From positions 1-5,011 of the forward strand of contig JAWOGN010000261.1 in NCBI GenBank assembly GCA_046496815.1: 5,011 bases of DNA, read 5' to 3'. This document shows positions 1 to 5,011 of this stretch, in pieces. Below the pieces are notes generated by a model that saw only the letters and a program-made list of their open reading frames with translations, searched no databases and was not told the DNA's origin. Position 1 is the stretch's first letter. Every line of letters starts with the position of its first letter. Source of the DNA: JAWOGN01 sp046496815. Lineage in GTDB: Bacteria; Desulfobacterota; DSM-4660; Desulfatiglandales; Desulfatiglandaceae. Position numbers and translations under genes: made by a program.

Positions 1-326
1 TAATCGTCCTGCTCTTTTTTAGTTTCGGCCTGTTTCGATCAAGTGGGCCACTGATGTATGCGCATATCAAAGAACTCCTGCCCCTTGAAATGGCGGGAAC
101 AGCCATGACCGGCATTAATTTCTTCACGATGATCGGTTCGGCCGTTTTTCTCCAGGGAATGGGAAGTTTCATGCAATATTTATATCCCCATGCTTCCCAG
201 GGTCCTGAGGCTTTTAATGCCGCCTTCCTCCTCTACGCAGCTTGCCTGTTAGTCTCCTCCCTCCTCTATTTTTTCACAGGGGGAGAAATGCGTACAAACA
301 ATCGCGATGGGAGGGAGTTGAAATGA
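1..326 (+). CDS. MFS transporter, C-terminal fragment (5' end outside window)
   Basis: The frame is open from position 3 and gives the last 107 residues of an integral membrane protein, ending in TGA at 324-326. The fragment starts in a hydrophobic helix (IVLLFFSFGLF), followed by a polar loop (PLMYAHIKELLPLEMAGTAM). Two more membrane helices follow, about GINFFTMIGSAVFLQGMGSFM and FNAAFLLYAACLLVSSLLYFF, then a short charged cytoplasmic tail (MRTNNRDGRELK). The loop with 'LPLEMAGTAMTGINF' and the helix 11/12 layout fit the C-terminal half of a 12-helix Major Facilitator Superfamily permease. Substrate cannot be inferred from this part. The ATG at 54 is internal, because the frame stays open upstream of it. 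The gene is convergent with the TRAP operon and so is probably not part of it. MFS is likely but not proven; another polytopic transporter is the main alternative. Confidence 0.75.
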   Translation, partial: IVLLFFSFGLFRSSGPLMYAHIKELLPLEMAGTAMTGINFFTMIGSAVFLQGMGSFMQYLYPHASQGPEAFNAAFLLYAACLLVSSLLYFFTGGEMRTNNRDGRELK

Positions 327-470
327 ATTTCTCTATTGTCGAGTCCCCTCTCCCTTCCCCTCAATCTTTCCCGTAAGAAGACGATCGTAAAATACCGGAA
401 GCATGGCAGCCTGCTATTCTTTTCGTGCAGGGTTCTTTTCTCAATCGGGCATCATTTCAATGAAAACGAC

Positions 471-498
471 AAAAGAGCGCCTCCCCCTCGCTTAGGCG
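471..498 (-). terminator. Possible weak terminator after the TRAP operon
   Basis: Read on the minus strand just past the permease stop, CGCCT (498-494) pairs with AGGCG (482-478) around an 11-base loop and is followed by CTCTTTTG. The stem is only five base pairs and the U-tract is short. An alternative pairing, CTCGC with GCGAG, competes with it. Termination here is plausible by position, at the end of a four-gene operon facing a convergent gene, but is weakly supported. Confidence 0.25.
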
Positions 499-521
499 GA
501 TCCGCGAGACGGGCTTTTTTT
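479..521 (+). terminator. Probable rho-independent terminator for the MFS gene
   Basis: A GC-rich stem, CTCGC (487-491) with GCGAG (504-508), can be extended across a two-base mismatch by CC (483-484) with GG (511-512). It is followed directly by GGGC and seven Ts (515-521). The loop contains the 10-bp palindrome GCGGATCCGC (496-505). The structure lies about 160 bp past the MFS stop and overlaps the last ten codons of the convergent permease gene. The stem is imperfect, so confidence is moderate. Confidence 0.4.
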
Positions 522-2420
522 GTTCTGAAACCCCTGCACGCTTAGAATCAGAAGAAACATCGCAGCACCCAATAAACTCAACCAGTAAATGGGCCAAAAC
601 ATCGCCAGAGCACTCGCGCCCACAAGGAGAGTTTCAGCAACGCTCAGCTTTCGAAGTAGAAATCGCTCCATGCTGCTTGTAAACGCAATCAGACCCAGTC
701 CGGTCAAACCCATGGTCATCACGACCATCACTGTGGGTCCGTTTCCGAGCAGCGGCCGGTAGGCCATAACAATGGGAATGATATAAAGCCCCTTCGCAAT
801 CTTCCAGGAAGCAAATCCGGTCTTCATGGGGGAGGCGCCGGCAACACCCGCTCCGGCAAATGAGGCAAGGGCAACCGGTGGGGTTACGTTGGCATCCTGA
901 CTGTACCAGAAGACAACCATGTGCGCCACCAGTATGGGAAGACCCAGCTCCATCAAGGCGGGTCCCGCCAAAATGACCAAGACGATATAGGATGCCGTCA
1001 CCGGCAACCCCATGCCCAGAACCAGAGAGGCAGCGCCGATGAGCATAATCGCCAGAAATGGGCTACCCGCAGAAAGTGACACCACCATGCTGGAAAATTT
1101 AAGCCCCAGTCCCGTAAGGCTCACACAGCCCACGATAATGCCCGCGCAACCACAAGCGACGGAAACCATGATCGCCTTTTTGGCACCGGATTCCAGGGCC
1201 TCGAAGATATCTCTTACACCGAGGCGCGTCGCTTTACGGACCATTGCTGCCGCCACCGTGGAAACAACCGCCACAAAACCCGCCATCATCGGACTGTAAT
1301 TGTTGACCAACACATAAATCAAAACCCCGACAGGAATGAGAAAGTGAAGGCCGTCTTTCAGAGTTCTCCAGAGATTGGGAAGGTCCTCTTTCGCACTCGG
1401 CCGCAAACCCTCCTTTTTTGCCTCAAAATGCACAAAGAAAAGCACGGAGAGGTAGTATAGAAATGCCGGGACGATCGCGATTTTGATGATGTGGAGGTAC
1501 GATGTATTGGTGAACTCCGCCATGAGGAAGGCGCCCGCGCCCATAATGGGGGGCATGAGCTGACCTCCCGTGGAGGCGGCTGCCTCGATCGCGCCCGCGA
1601 CGTGGGGTTTATAGCCCACCCGTTTCATCATCGGAACGGTAAATGAACCGGTCGTGACCACGTTCGCTACAGCCGAACCTGAAACCGAACCCATGAAGCC
1701 ACTGGCCACGACCGAGGTTTTCGCAGGGCCACCCGTCATGCGCCCGGTCAAACTATAGGCCAGATCAATGAAGAAATCACCCCCCCCTGATTTCTCCAGG
1801 AAAGCACCGAATAAAACGAAAACGAATACAAAAGTGGCGGCGACCCCGACAGGGAGCCCCCAAACACCTTCAGTCGTGAGGTAAAGGGTGGTTGCGATTC
1901 GCTCCACGCTATAGCCTTTATGAGCAAAAAGATCCGGCAGGTAGGGGCCAAAATAAGCATAGAGCAGAAAAACCACTGCGATGAACGACATAAATAGACC
2001 GATCACGCGCCGGGTGGCTTCCATCACCAGGATAACGGCTGCAATGCCCATAACCACATCCAGACGGGTCCAGTCGCCCTGTCTCTCGATGATCGCGTCA
2101 AATTCAGTCCAAATGTAAGTCCCGATGATGAACGTGGCGATGATCAGAAACCAATCAAAAACCAGATACCCATCAAAACGCCTTTTGGACGCCTTTTTAC
2201 TTGGCGGATACAGGCTGAAGGCCATCATCAAAATCAGCACGAGATGCACGGAACGCTGGTACATGGCCGTCAGGGGTGATATCCCTGCCGTGTAAAGTTG
2301 AAACAGAGAAAGCACCACGGCCGCCGTTGTGACAAAAAGGGCCGTGAAGCCCCTTAATTTGCGTTTCGTATCGTGAACTTTCTCATCTGTCTGCGTATTA
2401 TTTTGTCCTTTGGCAATCAT
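492..2420 (-). CDS. TRAP transporter fused permease, 4TM/12TM (DctQ-DctM type, TAXI class)
   Basis: Inner-membrane component of a tripartite ATP-independent periplasmic transporter. It imports the solute delivered by the binding protein, driven by an ion gradient. The 642 residues match the usual size of the fused form. After a charged cytoplasmic N-terminus (1-24), about four helices (25-150) form the small DctQ-like part. The large DctM-like part follows, with family-typical stretches GFMGSVSGSAVANVVTTGSF (241-260), STGGQLMPPIMGAGAF (283-298), GMGLPVTASY (469-478) and SQDANVTPPVALASFAGAGVAG (507-528). The last two parts of the DctM domain are helix-rich up to about residue 627. The start is forced: an in-frame TAG lies 9 bases upstream of the ATG, AGGGA sits 6 bases before it, and the next Met (54) would remove helix 1. 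It is the last gene of the operon, 129 bp after DUF1850. A run of eight Gs encodes Gly212-214. The substrate is not readable from sequence; TAXI systems are mostly linked to organic acids. Confidence 0.95.
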   Translation of the reverse strand: MIAKGQNNTQTDEKVHDTKRKLRGFTALFVTTAAVVLSLFQLYTAGISPLTAMYQRSVHLVLILMMAFSLYPPSKKASKRRFDGYLVFDWFLIIATFIIGTYIWTEFDAIIERQGDWTRLDVVMGIAAVILVMEATRRVIGLFMSFIAVVFLLYAYFGPYLPDLFAHKGYSVERIATTLYLTTEGVWGLPVGVAATFVFVFVLFGAFLEKSGGGDFFIDLAYSLTGRMTGGPAKTSVVASGFMGSVSGSAVANVVTTGSFTVPMMKRVGYKPHVAGAIEAAASTGGQLMPPIMGAGAFLMAEFTNTSYLHIIKIAIVPAFLYYLSVLFFVHFEAKKEGLRPSAKEDLPNLWRTLKDGLHFLIPVGVLIYVLVNNYSPMMAGFVAVVSTVAAAMVRKATRLGVRDIFEALESGAKKAIMVSVACGCAGIIVGCVSLTGLGLKFSSMVVSLSAGSPFLAIMLIGAASLVLGMGLPVTASYIVLVILAGPALMELGLPILVAHMVVFWYSQDANVTPPVALASFAGAGVAGASPMKTGFASWKIAKGLYIIPIVMAYRPLLGNGPTVMVVMTMGLTGLGLIAFTSSMERFLLRKLSVAETLLVGASALAMFWPIYWLSLLGAAMFLLILSVQGFQNKKSPSRGSA

Positions 2421-2506
2421 TGGGCTTCCCTATACGTCACGCCTTAACCGACATTCTTCCGACGTTTCTTCTCTATCCCTACCCGCCCCCACGCCCCAGA
2501 TTCGTT

Positions 2507-2532
2507 CCCGATACTTGGCAATCGAAGTCGGG
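2507..2532 (-). other. Intercistronic stem-loop between DUF1850 and permease genes
   Basis: In the 129-bp gap, CCCG (2507-2510) and ACTT (2513-2516) pair with AAGT (2525-2528) and CGGG (2529-2532). This gives eight base pairs with a two-base bulge and an 8-base loop. No T-run follows on either strand, so it does not look like a terminator. The rest of the gap shows only a purine-rich minus-strand stretch and the permease ribosome-binding site. A chance hairpin is possible. Confidence 0.25.
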
Positions 2533-2549
2533 CACCCCATGCGATGGTT

Positions 2550-3020
2550 TTAGGGCTCCGAAAGAGAAACCTCGACCAAGCGACCGGCAAGTGTTTCGGA
2601 AAGGTTCCATGCCTTGCCGTTCAAAAGAATCGTATGGTCCACGCCAACCGACCCCACTCGCAGCCAGAAGCTTCCGAGTGGCGCATGAATTTCCTCAATC
2701 TTCGTCCATAGCCCGTCCTGAACCACTTTTCCGTGGCCTTTCCAGTGTCCCATTCCAGCGCCGAACATAAGAAACCAGGTCTGCTCCAACCGAATCCCTA
2801 CCCCCTTCACTGCCCTAAAAACCTCAAATACCGGTGTCCCGTCGACCGAATGGATGTAGCGAATGGTAAAAACTTCCCCGTAGTTGAGGGGGAACTCCAG
2901 AATGGTTTTTTGATGGCCGTATTCTCGAACGAGAAGATGGAGTTGTGCGTCGGCACCGGCCGCCACGGGTGTTGGGCCGATGCTCCAGCAAAAAAGGGGT
3001 ATGAACCAGCGCCACCTCAT
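2550..3020 (-). CDS. DUF1850 family exported protein, TRAP-TAXI associated
   Basis: A 156-residue protein with a probable signal peptide: MRWRW n-region, hydrophobic FIPLFCWSIG, likely cleavage after VAA or AGA near residues 21-24. The mature part carries the DUF1850 hallmark FTIRYIHSVDGTPVFEVF (51-68), with the conserved His57-Ser58 and Thr62-Pro63, then FGAGM (86-90) and a C-terminal beta-rich part GVDHTILLNG (126-135). Length and motif fit the whole family. DUF1850 genes often sit between a TAXI binding protein gene and a fused TRAP permease gene, as here. The molecular role is unknown; an accessory function in the periplasm or at the permease is inferred from linkage and the signal peptide only. 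The ATG at 3020 is the first start in frame, but no good ribosome-binding site precedes it and a strong hairpin ends 18 bases upstream. Translation may therefore be weak. Confidence 0.88.
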   Translation of the reverse strand: MRWRWFIPLFCWSIGPTPVAAGADAQLHLLVREYGHQKTILEFPLNYGEVFTIRYIHSVDGTPVFEVFRAVKGVGIRLEQTWFLMFGAGMGHWKGHGKVVQDGLWTKIEEIHAPLGSFWLRVGSVGVDHTILLNGKAWNLSETLAGRLVEVSLSEP

Positions 3021-3037
3021 TGATTCGCTGTATGCTT

Positions 3038-3067
3038 GGGCCTGATCCCGTTTTGTGGATCAGGCCC
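3038..3067 (-). other. Strong intercistronic hairpin after the TAXI gene
   Basis: GGGCCTGATCC (3038-3048) is a perfect 11-bp inverted repeat of GGATCAGGCCC (3057-3067), with an 8-base loop. It lies 22 bases past the stop of the binding-protein gene and 17 bases before the DUF1850 start codon. No T-run follows on either strand, so a normal intrinsic terminator is not supported. By analogy with hairpins after binding-protein genes in other transport operons, it may protect the upstream mRNA from 3' exonucleases and favour the binding protein over downstream genes. That role is inference; the hairpin itself is directly visible. Confidence 0.7.
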
Positions 3068-3089
3068 GGAATGGATACGCAAATTTTCC

Positions 3090-4091
3090 TTATTCGGCTA
3101 TTAGACGACTTGGGATACTGACACCCTTATCTTTTAAATACTTTATCGCGCCGGGGTGCAAAGGAATCACGGCATGTTTCACCGCATTTTCAGGCGTCGT
3201 GTACTTGGCAAAAGGGTGGATTTTAATCATATAGTCTTGGTGCTCAAATACCGCTTTCGTCAGATTGTAAACGAGGTCTGAATCTACATCCGCATTGCAG
3301 ATAAAGGTATTCCATACCGACGGATTTCGGACCTCGTAGTCCTGCCCGCGATACATATCGGCGGCAAGAATAAATTCCGAGTAAAATGGAAATTTGGAGA
3401 CAATTTTCTGAATGTCCTCAGGAGAAAAAGAAATAATTTTGATATCATGGGTTGTGGACAGGTCCATCACAGATGAAGTCGGGGCCGCCACGTCCCATAT
3501 TCCCACCTCAACGGTCCCGTCTTTGAGTGCATTCGCCGTCTCGGTGAAAGAAAGCCGAAAGGCATCGAATTCCGAGTATTTGATGCCGAGCGCTTCCTGC
3601 AGGACAAGGTTGGTTTTGTATTCGGTTCCGCTTCCGGGTGCTCCCACGGACACCTTTTTCCCTCTGAGATCGTAGATGGTGTTGACAGGCGTTTTTTTCA
3701 GCGCCACCACATGATAGTGATGGGGATACATTTCAAACATGCCGCGTATGTTTTGTTTTTTCCCTTCAAACTTACCGATGCCGTTATACGCCTGATAGGC
3801 CACGTCGTTCATGATCTCTCCAAAGAGCGTTTCGCCTCGATGGCAAAGCTTCGTGTTTTCCACGGAAGCCCCGGTCACCTCGGCCACAGCACGGACACCT
3901 TTTACATATTTCGTCCAGATTTCCGCGACCCCACCGCCGTAAGGATAGTATACGCCGCCGGTGCCGCCGGTGCCGATGGAGATAAATTCCGTCTTGGCGA
4001 AAACCGGCGCGGGCATGCTCCCTGCTGAAAAAATAACAAAGGCTAAGGCAACGCTGGATAGGATGAATTTTACGGCAAAGCTTTTCATCAT
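3090..4091 (-). CDS. TRAP transporter solute-binding protein, TAXI family
   Basis: Periplasmic substrate receptor of the TRAP system, 333 residues, normal length for the TAXI family. The signal peptide has a KSFAVK n-region, a hydrophobic core (about 9-24) and probable cleavage after Val-Phe-Ala32. The mature protein opens with the family signature IGTGGTGGVYYPYGGGVA (39-56). It continues with EVTGASVENTKL (71-82), VALKKTPVNTIYDLRGKKVSVG (positions 128-150) and APGSGTEY (151-158), the hinge and ligand-pocket region of this fold. IPLHPGAIKYLKDKGV (309-324) is the usual C-terminal element. A ribosome-binding site, AAGGAGGG, lies 5 bases before ATG at 4091. A second ATG follows at once (4088), 8 bases from the site, so the start is uncertain by one residue. 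TAXI proteins use no lipid anchor and no lipobox is present. Ligands known for relatives include glutamate-like and other organic acids, but the substrate here is not predictable. Confidence 0.95.
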   Translation of the reverse strand: MMKSFAVKFILSSVALAFVIFSAGSMPAPVFAKTEFISIGTGGTGGVYYPYGGGVAEIWTKYVKGVRAVAEVTGASVENTKLCHRGETLFGEIMNDVAYQAYNGIGKFEGKKQNIRGMFEMYPHHYHVVALKKTPVNTIYDLRGKKVSVGAPGSGTEYKTNLVLQEALGIKYSEFDAFRLSFTETANALKDGTVEVGIWDVAAPTSSVMDLSTTHDIKIISFSPEDIQKIVSKFPFYSEFILAADMYRGQDYEVRNPSVWNTFICNADVDSDLVYNLTKAVFEHQDYMIKIHPFAKYTTPENAVKHAVIPLHPGAIKYLKDKGVSIPSRLIAE

Positions 4092-4124
4092 TTTACCCTC
4101 CTTGATTTATAAGCTCCTGTTGAC

Positions 4125-4152
4125 CGCCTTGCCCCGAAATTGAGGCTTGGCG
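4125..4152 (-). other. Weak stem-loop between lipoprotein and TAXI genes
   Basis: CGCC (4125-4128) and GCC (4131-4133) mirror GGC (4144-4146) and GGCG (4149-4152), with a symmetric TT/TT internal mismatch and a 10-base loop. There is no T-run. It fills much of the 66-bp gap ahead of the TAXI ribosome-binding site. It is weak and may be chance. Confidence 0.2.
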
Positions 4153-4157
4153 AAACC

Positions 4158-4580
4158 CTAATACCCGACTGTTTTCACAACAATCAGGACCTTTTTGGGC
4201 GCATCCGTTGTTTTGATGAATGGTATTTTGACCGTTTCCTCTTTTCCCGGCTCCAGAACGGGTGGTTTGCCTTTCAGCGGAATCAAATGCCCTGCCGCCT
4301 TGTCCATGTCCATCAAAAAGATGTTCAAACGGTAGCGGAGCGGCGTACCGGATACATTCTTGACGCCCACCGTGAAAATGACCGACGGCTCGCCCTTATA
4401 CGTTCCAAAATCACATTTTAACTGGGTTACTTCCGCCTCCGGGGTTACCTGATATTCGATTTTCGGGTTGCATCCGGCCTCTTGGGCTTTGCCGGGAGTG
4501 GCGCAGCCGATGAACCACACGACAAAGGCCACGCATGAAATAAAGATGACGATCCAGGGGACCTCCTTTACTCGGCTCAT
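4158..4580 (-). CDS. Predicted lipoprotein of unknown function, first gene of the TRAP operon
   Basis: A 140-residue protein that I do not recognise as a named family. The N-terminus has a short charged region (MSRVKEVP), a hydrophobic stretch WIVIFISCVAFVVW (9-22) and a lipobox FIGC ending at Cys26, followed by Ala27. This suggests a signal-peptidase-II-processed lipoprotein; lack of Asp at +2 would favour the outer membrane by the enterobacterial rule. The mature part has Cys37 and Cys56, a possible disulfide. Alternating beta-prone segments (SVIFTVGVKNVSG, LRYRLNIFLMD, EETVKIPFI, KKVLIVVKTV) look like a small Ig-like beta sandwich. ATG at 4580 is chosen because AAAGGAGG lies 7 bases upstream; the TTG two codons earlier (4586) abuts that site and cannot use it. 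It is 66 bp upstream of the TAXI gene in the same direction, so it is probably co-transcribed. A substrate-handling or envelope accessory role is inference only. Confidence 0.8.
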   Translation of the reverse strand: MSRVKEVPWIVIFISCVAFVVWFIGCATPGKAQEAGCNPKIEYQVTPEAEVTQLKCDFGTYKGEPSVIFTVGVKNVSGTPLRYRLNIFLMDMDKAAGHLIPLKGKPPVLEPGKEETVKIPFIKTTDAPKKVLIVVKTVGY

Positions 4581-4657
4581 GATCAAACCTCCTTTGTTGG
4601 GTGTGTTAAGGGTAGACTCATTGCACAGACGACGCCAAAAAAGGTATCCATTTATAA

Positions 4658-4687
4658 AAATTAGCAGTCTCGAACGCTACATGTCAA
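4658..4687 (-). promoter_or_regulatory. Predicted sigma70-type promoter of the TRAP operon
   Basis: On the minus strand a perfect -35 TTGACA (4687-4682) is followed after 18 bp by TAATTT (4663-4658). The TG one base upstream makes an extended -10 (TGCTAATTT). The predicted transcript start is near 4651, giving a leader of about 70 bases before the lipoprotein ATG. The -10 hexamer matches consensus at only three of six positions, which the extended -10 and ideal -35 may offset. Position, in the only long gap upstream of the operon, supports it. Confidence 0.55.
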
Positions 4688-4762
4688 TGAGAATCCATCT
4701 GAATTTTACGCTTGATTTCACTTAAATGGCTTGATTTTTGGGCTTCACACGATTTAGGATAA

Positions 4763-4794
4763 TGGTATCACTTTAGATTTTTGGTATCACTTTA
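4763..4794. repeat. Tandem 13-bp direct repeat TGGTATCACTTTA
   Basis: TGGTATCACTTTA occurs at 4763-4775 and again, identical, at 4782-4794, with a 19-bp period (about two helical turns). Looser copies lie to the left: GCTTGATTT twice, at 4710 and 4729, also 19 bp apart, GATTTTTGG at 4733 and 4776, and TCAC cores at 4718, 4745, 4768 and 4787. The array sits between the operon promoter and the rightward ORFs. It could be paired protein-binding sites (operator, activator) or the repeated end of a transposable element. The repeat is certain; its role is not. Confidence 0.6.
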
Positions 4795-4836
4795 ACGCTT
4801 TGAAAATCCCCAATATCGGAAAAGGGGGCCGTTGGG

Positions 4837-5004
4837 ATGTCTCAGAAGCCGCAAAACAGCCCCGGCAGGTTCGAAAGAACAGCCCTTTCAGTCCTCTCGA
4901 TCATCATGCTGCACATTCCCGAAAGATTATGTTTGCTCGATTTCGGCCCACTTAAAGACTTGAAACACATCTTGTGCTATGGAGGTGACGGCGCATGCCC
5001 CTAA
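4837..5004 (+). CDS. Small ORF, hypothetical protein (55 aa)
   Basis: An ATG-to-TAA frame of 55 codons starts 42 bp past the tandem repeats. The product starts MSQKPQNSPGRFERTALSVL and has a moderately hydrophobic middle (SVLSIIMLHI), then LCLLDFGPLKDLKHILCYGG. It contains three cysteines and resembles no family I recognise. ATG at 4837 is the first start after an in-frame TGA at 4801-4803. AAGGGGG about 8 bases upstream is only a poor ribosome-binding site. Its last ten bases overlap the start of the next ORF (4995), an arrangement typical of translational coupling. It may be a real small gene, a leader ORF for the next gene, or chance. Confidence 0.35.
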   Translation: MSQKPQNSPGRFERTALSVLSIIMLHIPERLCLLDFGPLKDLKHILCYGGDGACP

Positions 5005-5011
5005 ACGAACT
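4995..5011 (+). CDS. Start of a rightward gene, runs off the window (product unknown)
   Basis: GGAGGTGA at 4981-4988 is a near-ideal ribosome-binding site, 9 bases (counted from GGAGG) before ATG at 4995. The frame reads MPLNE before the window ends. The start overlaps the stop of the 55-codon ORF in another frame, suggesting a coupled pair. Nothing about function can be said from five codons. The following sequence is needed to tell a transposase, recombinase or regulator from an ordinary gene. Confidence 0.45.

Noticed and set aside
336..545. 69-codon plus-strand ORF after the MFS gene
   Set aside because: Low-complexity basic product with no family resemblance; it crosses the terminator region and overlaps the end of the well-supported permease gene.
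1748..1960. Minus-strand ORF in another frame within the permease gene, ending near the G-run
   Set aside because: Fully inside the permease coding region, with a product lacking domain features; a frame shadow.
2733..3023. Plus-strand ORF antisense to the DUF1850 gene (also 2420-2770)
   Set aside because: Shadows opposite a gene with clear DUF1850 motifs and a signal peptide; no ribosome-binding site or recognisable product.
3711..4028. Plus-strand ORFs antisense to the TAXI gene (also 3412-3675 and 3961-4143)
   Set aside because: They lie opposite the strongly supported binding-protein gene and encode no recognisable domain.
4578..4586. TTG at 4586 as the lipoprotein start
   Set aside because: It directly abuts the GGAGG ribosome-binding site; ATG at 4580 has correct 7-base spacing.
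4731..4763. Plus-strand promoter with GATAAT at 4758-4763
   Set aside because: The -10 is good, but the only -35-like TTGATT is 21 bp away; not enough to call.
4808..4828. CCCC/GGGG stem before the 55-codon ORF
   Set aside because: Only four base pairs around a 12-base loop; no T-run; expected by chance.

Overview
The window carries a four-gene operon on the minus strand, read right to left, for a TRAP-type uptake system of the TAXI class. The order is a predicted lipoprotein (4580 to 4158), a TAXI-family periplasmic solute-binding protein (4091 to 3090), a DUF1850 exported protein (3020 to 2550) and a fused 4TM/12TM TRAP permease (2420 to 492). The binding protein, DUF1850 protein and fused permease form a recurring TRAP-TAXI set. 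The lipoprotein at the head is the less expected partner. A credible sigma70-type promoter lies at 4658-4687 (TTGACA, 18-bp spacer, extended TGnTAATTT).

At the left edge, the last 107 codons of an MFS transporter run on the plus strand and end at 326, convergent with the operon. The gap of about 165 bp between the two stop codons holds terminator-like structures and no convincing gene apart from a 17-codon ORF coupled to the MFS stop. At the right edge, past the promoter, the plus strand holds a tandem 13-bp repeat (TGGTATCACTTTA, twice, 19 bp apart) inside a degenerate TCAC-containing array. It is followed by a 55-codon ORF and then by a strong ribosome-binding site and start codon for a gene that leaves the window after six codons. 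The repeats plus small ORF could be the edge of a mobile or accessory element, but the window ends too early to tell.

The organism is bacterial, Gram-negative in type (periplasmic binding protein, lipoprotein with lipobox), with balanced base composition by eye and strong GGAGG ribosome-binding sites. The proteins resemble those of Deltaproteobacteria/Desulfobacterota-type sulfate reducers or syntrophs. That placement is an impression from protein style and was not tested by any search.

Working model: the TAXI protein captures an organic anion (possibly a carboxylate) in the periplasm and the fused permease imports it using an ion gradient. The DUF1850 protein and the lipoprotein are probably envelope accessories of unknown role. 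All three intercistronic gaps contain stem-loops without U-tracts. The strongest, an 11-bp perfect stem, sits just after the binding-protein gene, where it could stabilise that mRNA and raise its dosage over the permease. No tRNA, rRNA, CRISPR array or complete insertion sequence was seen.
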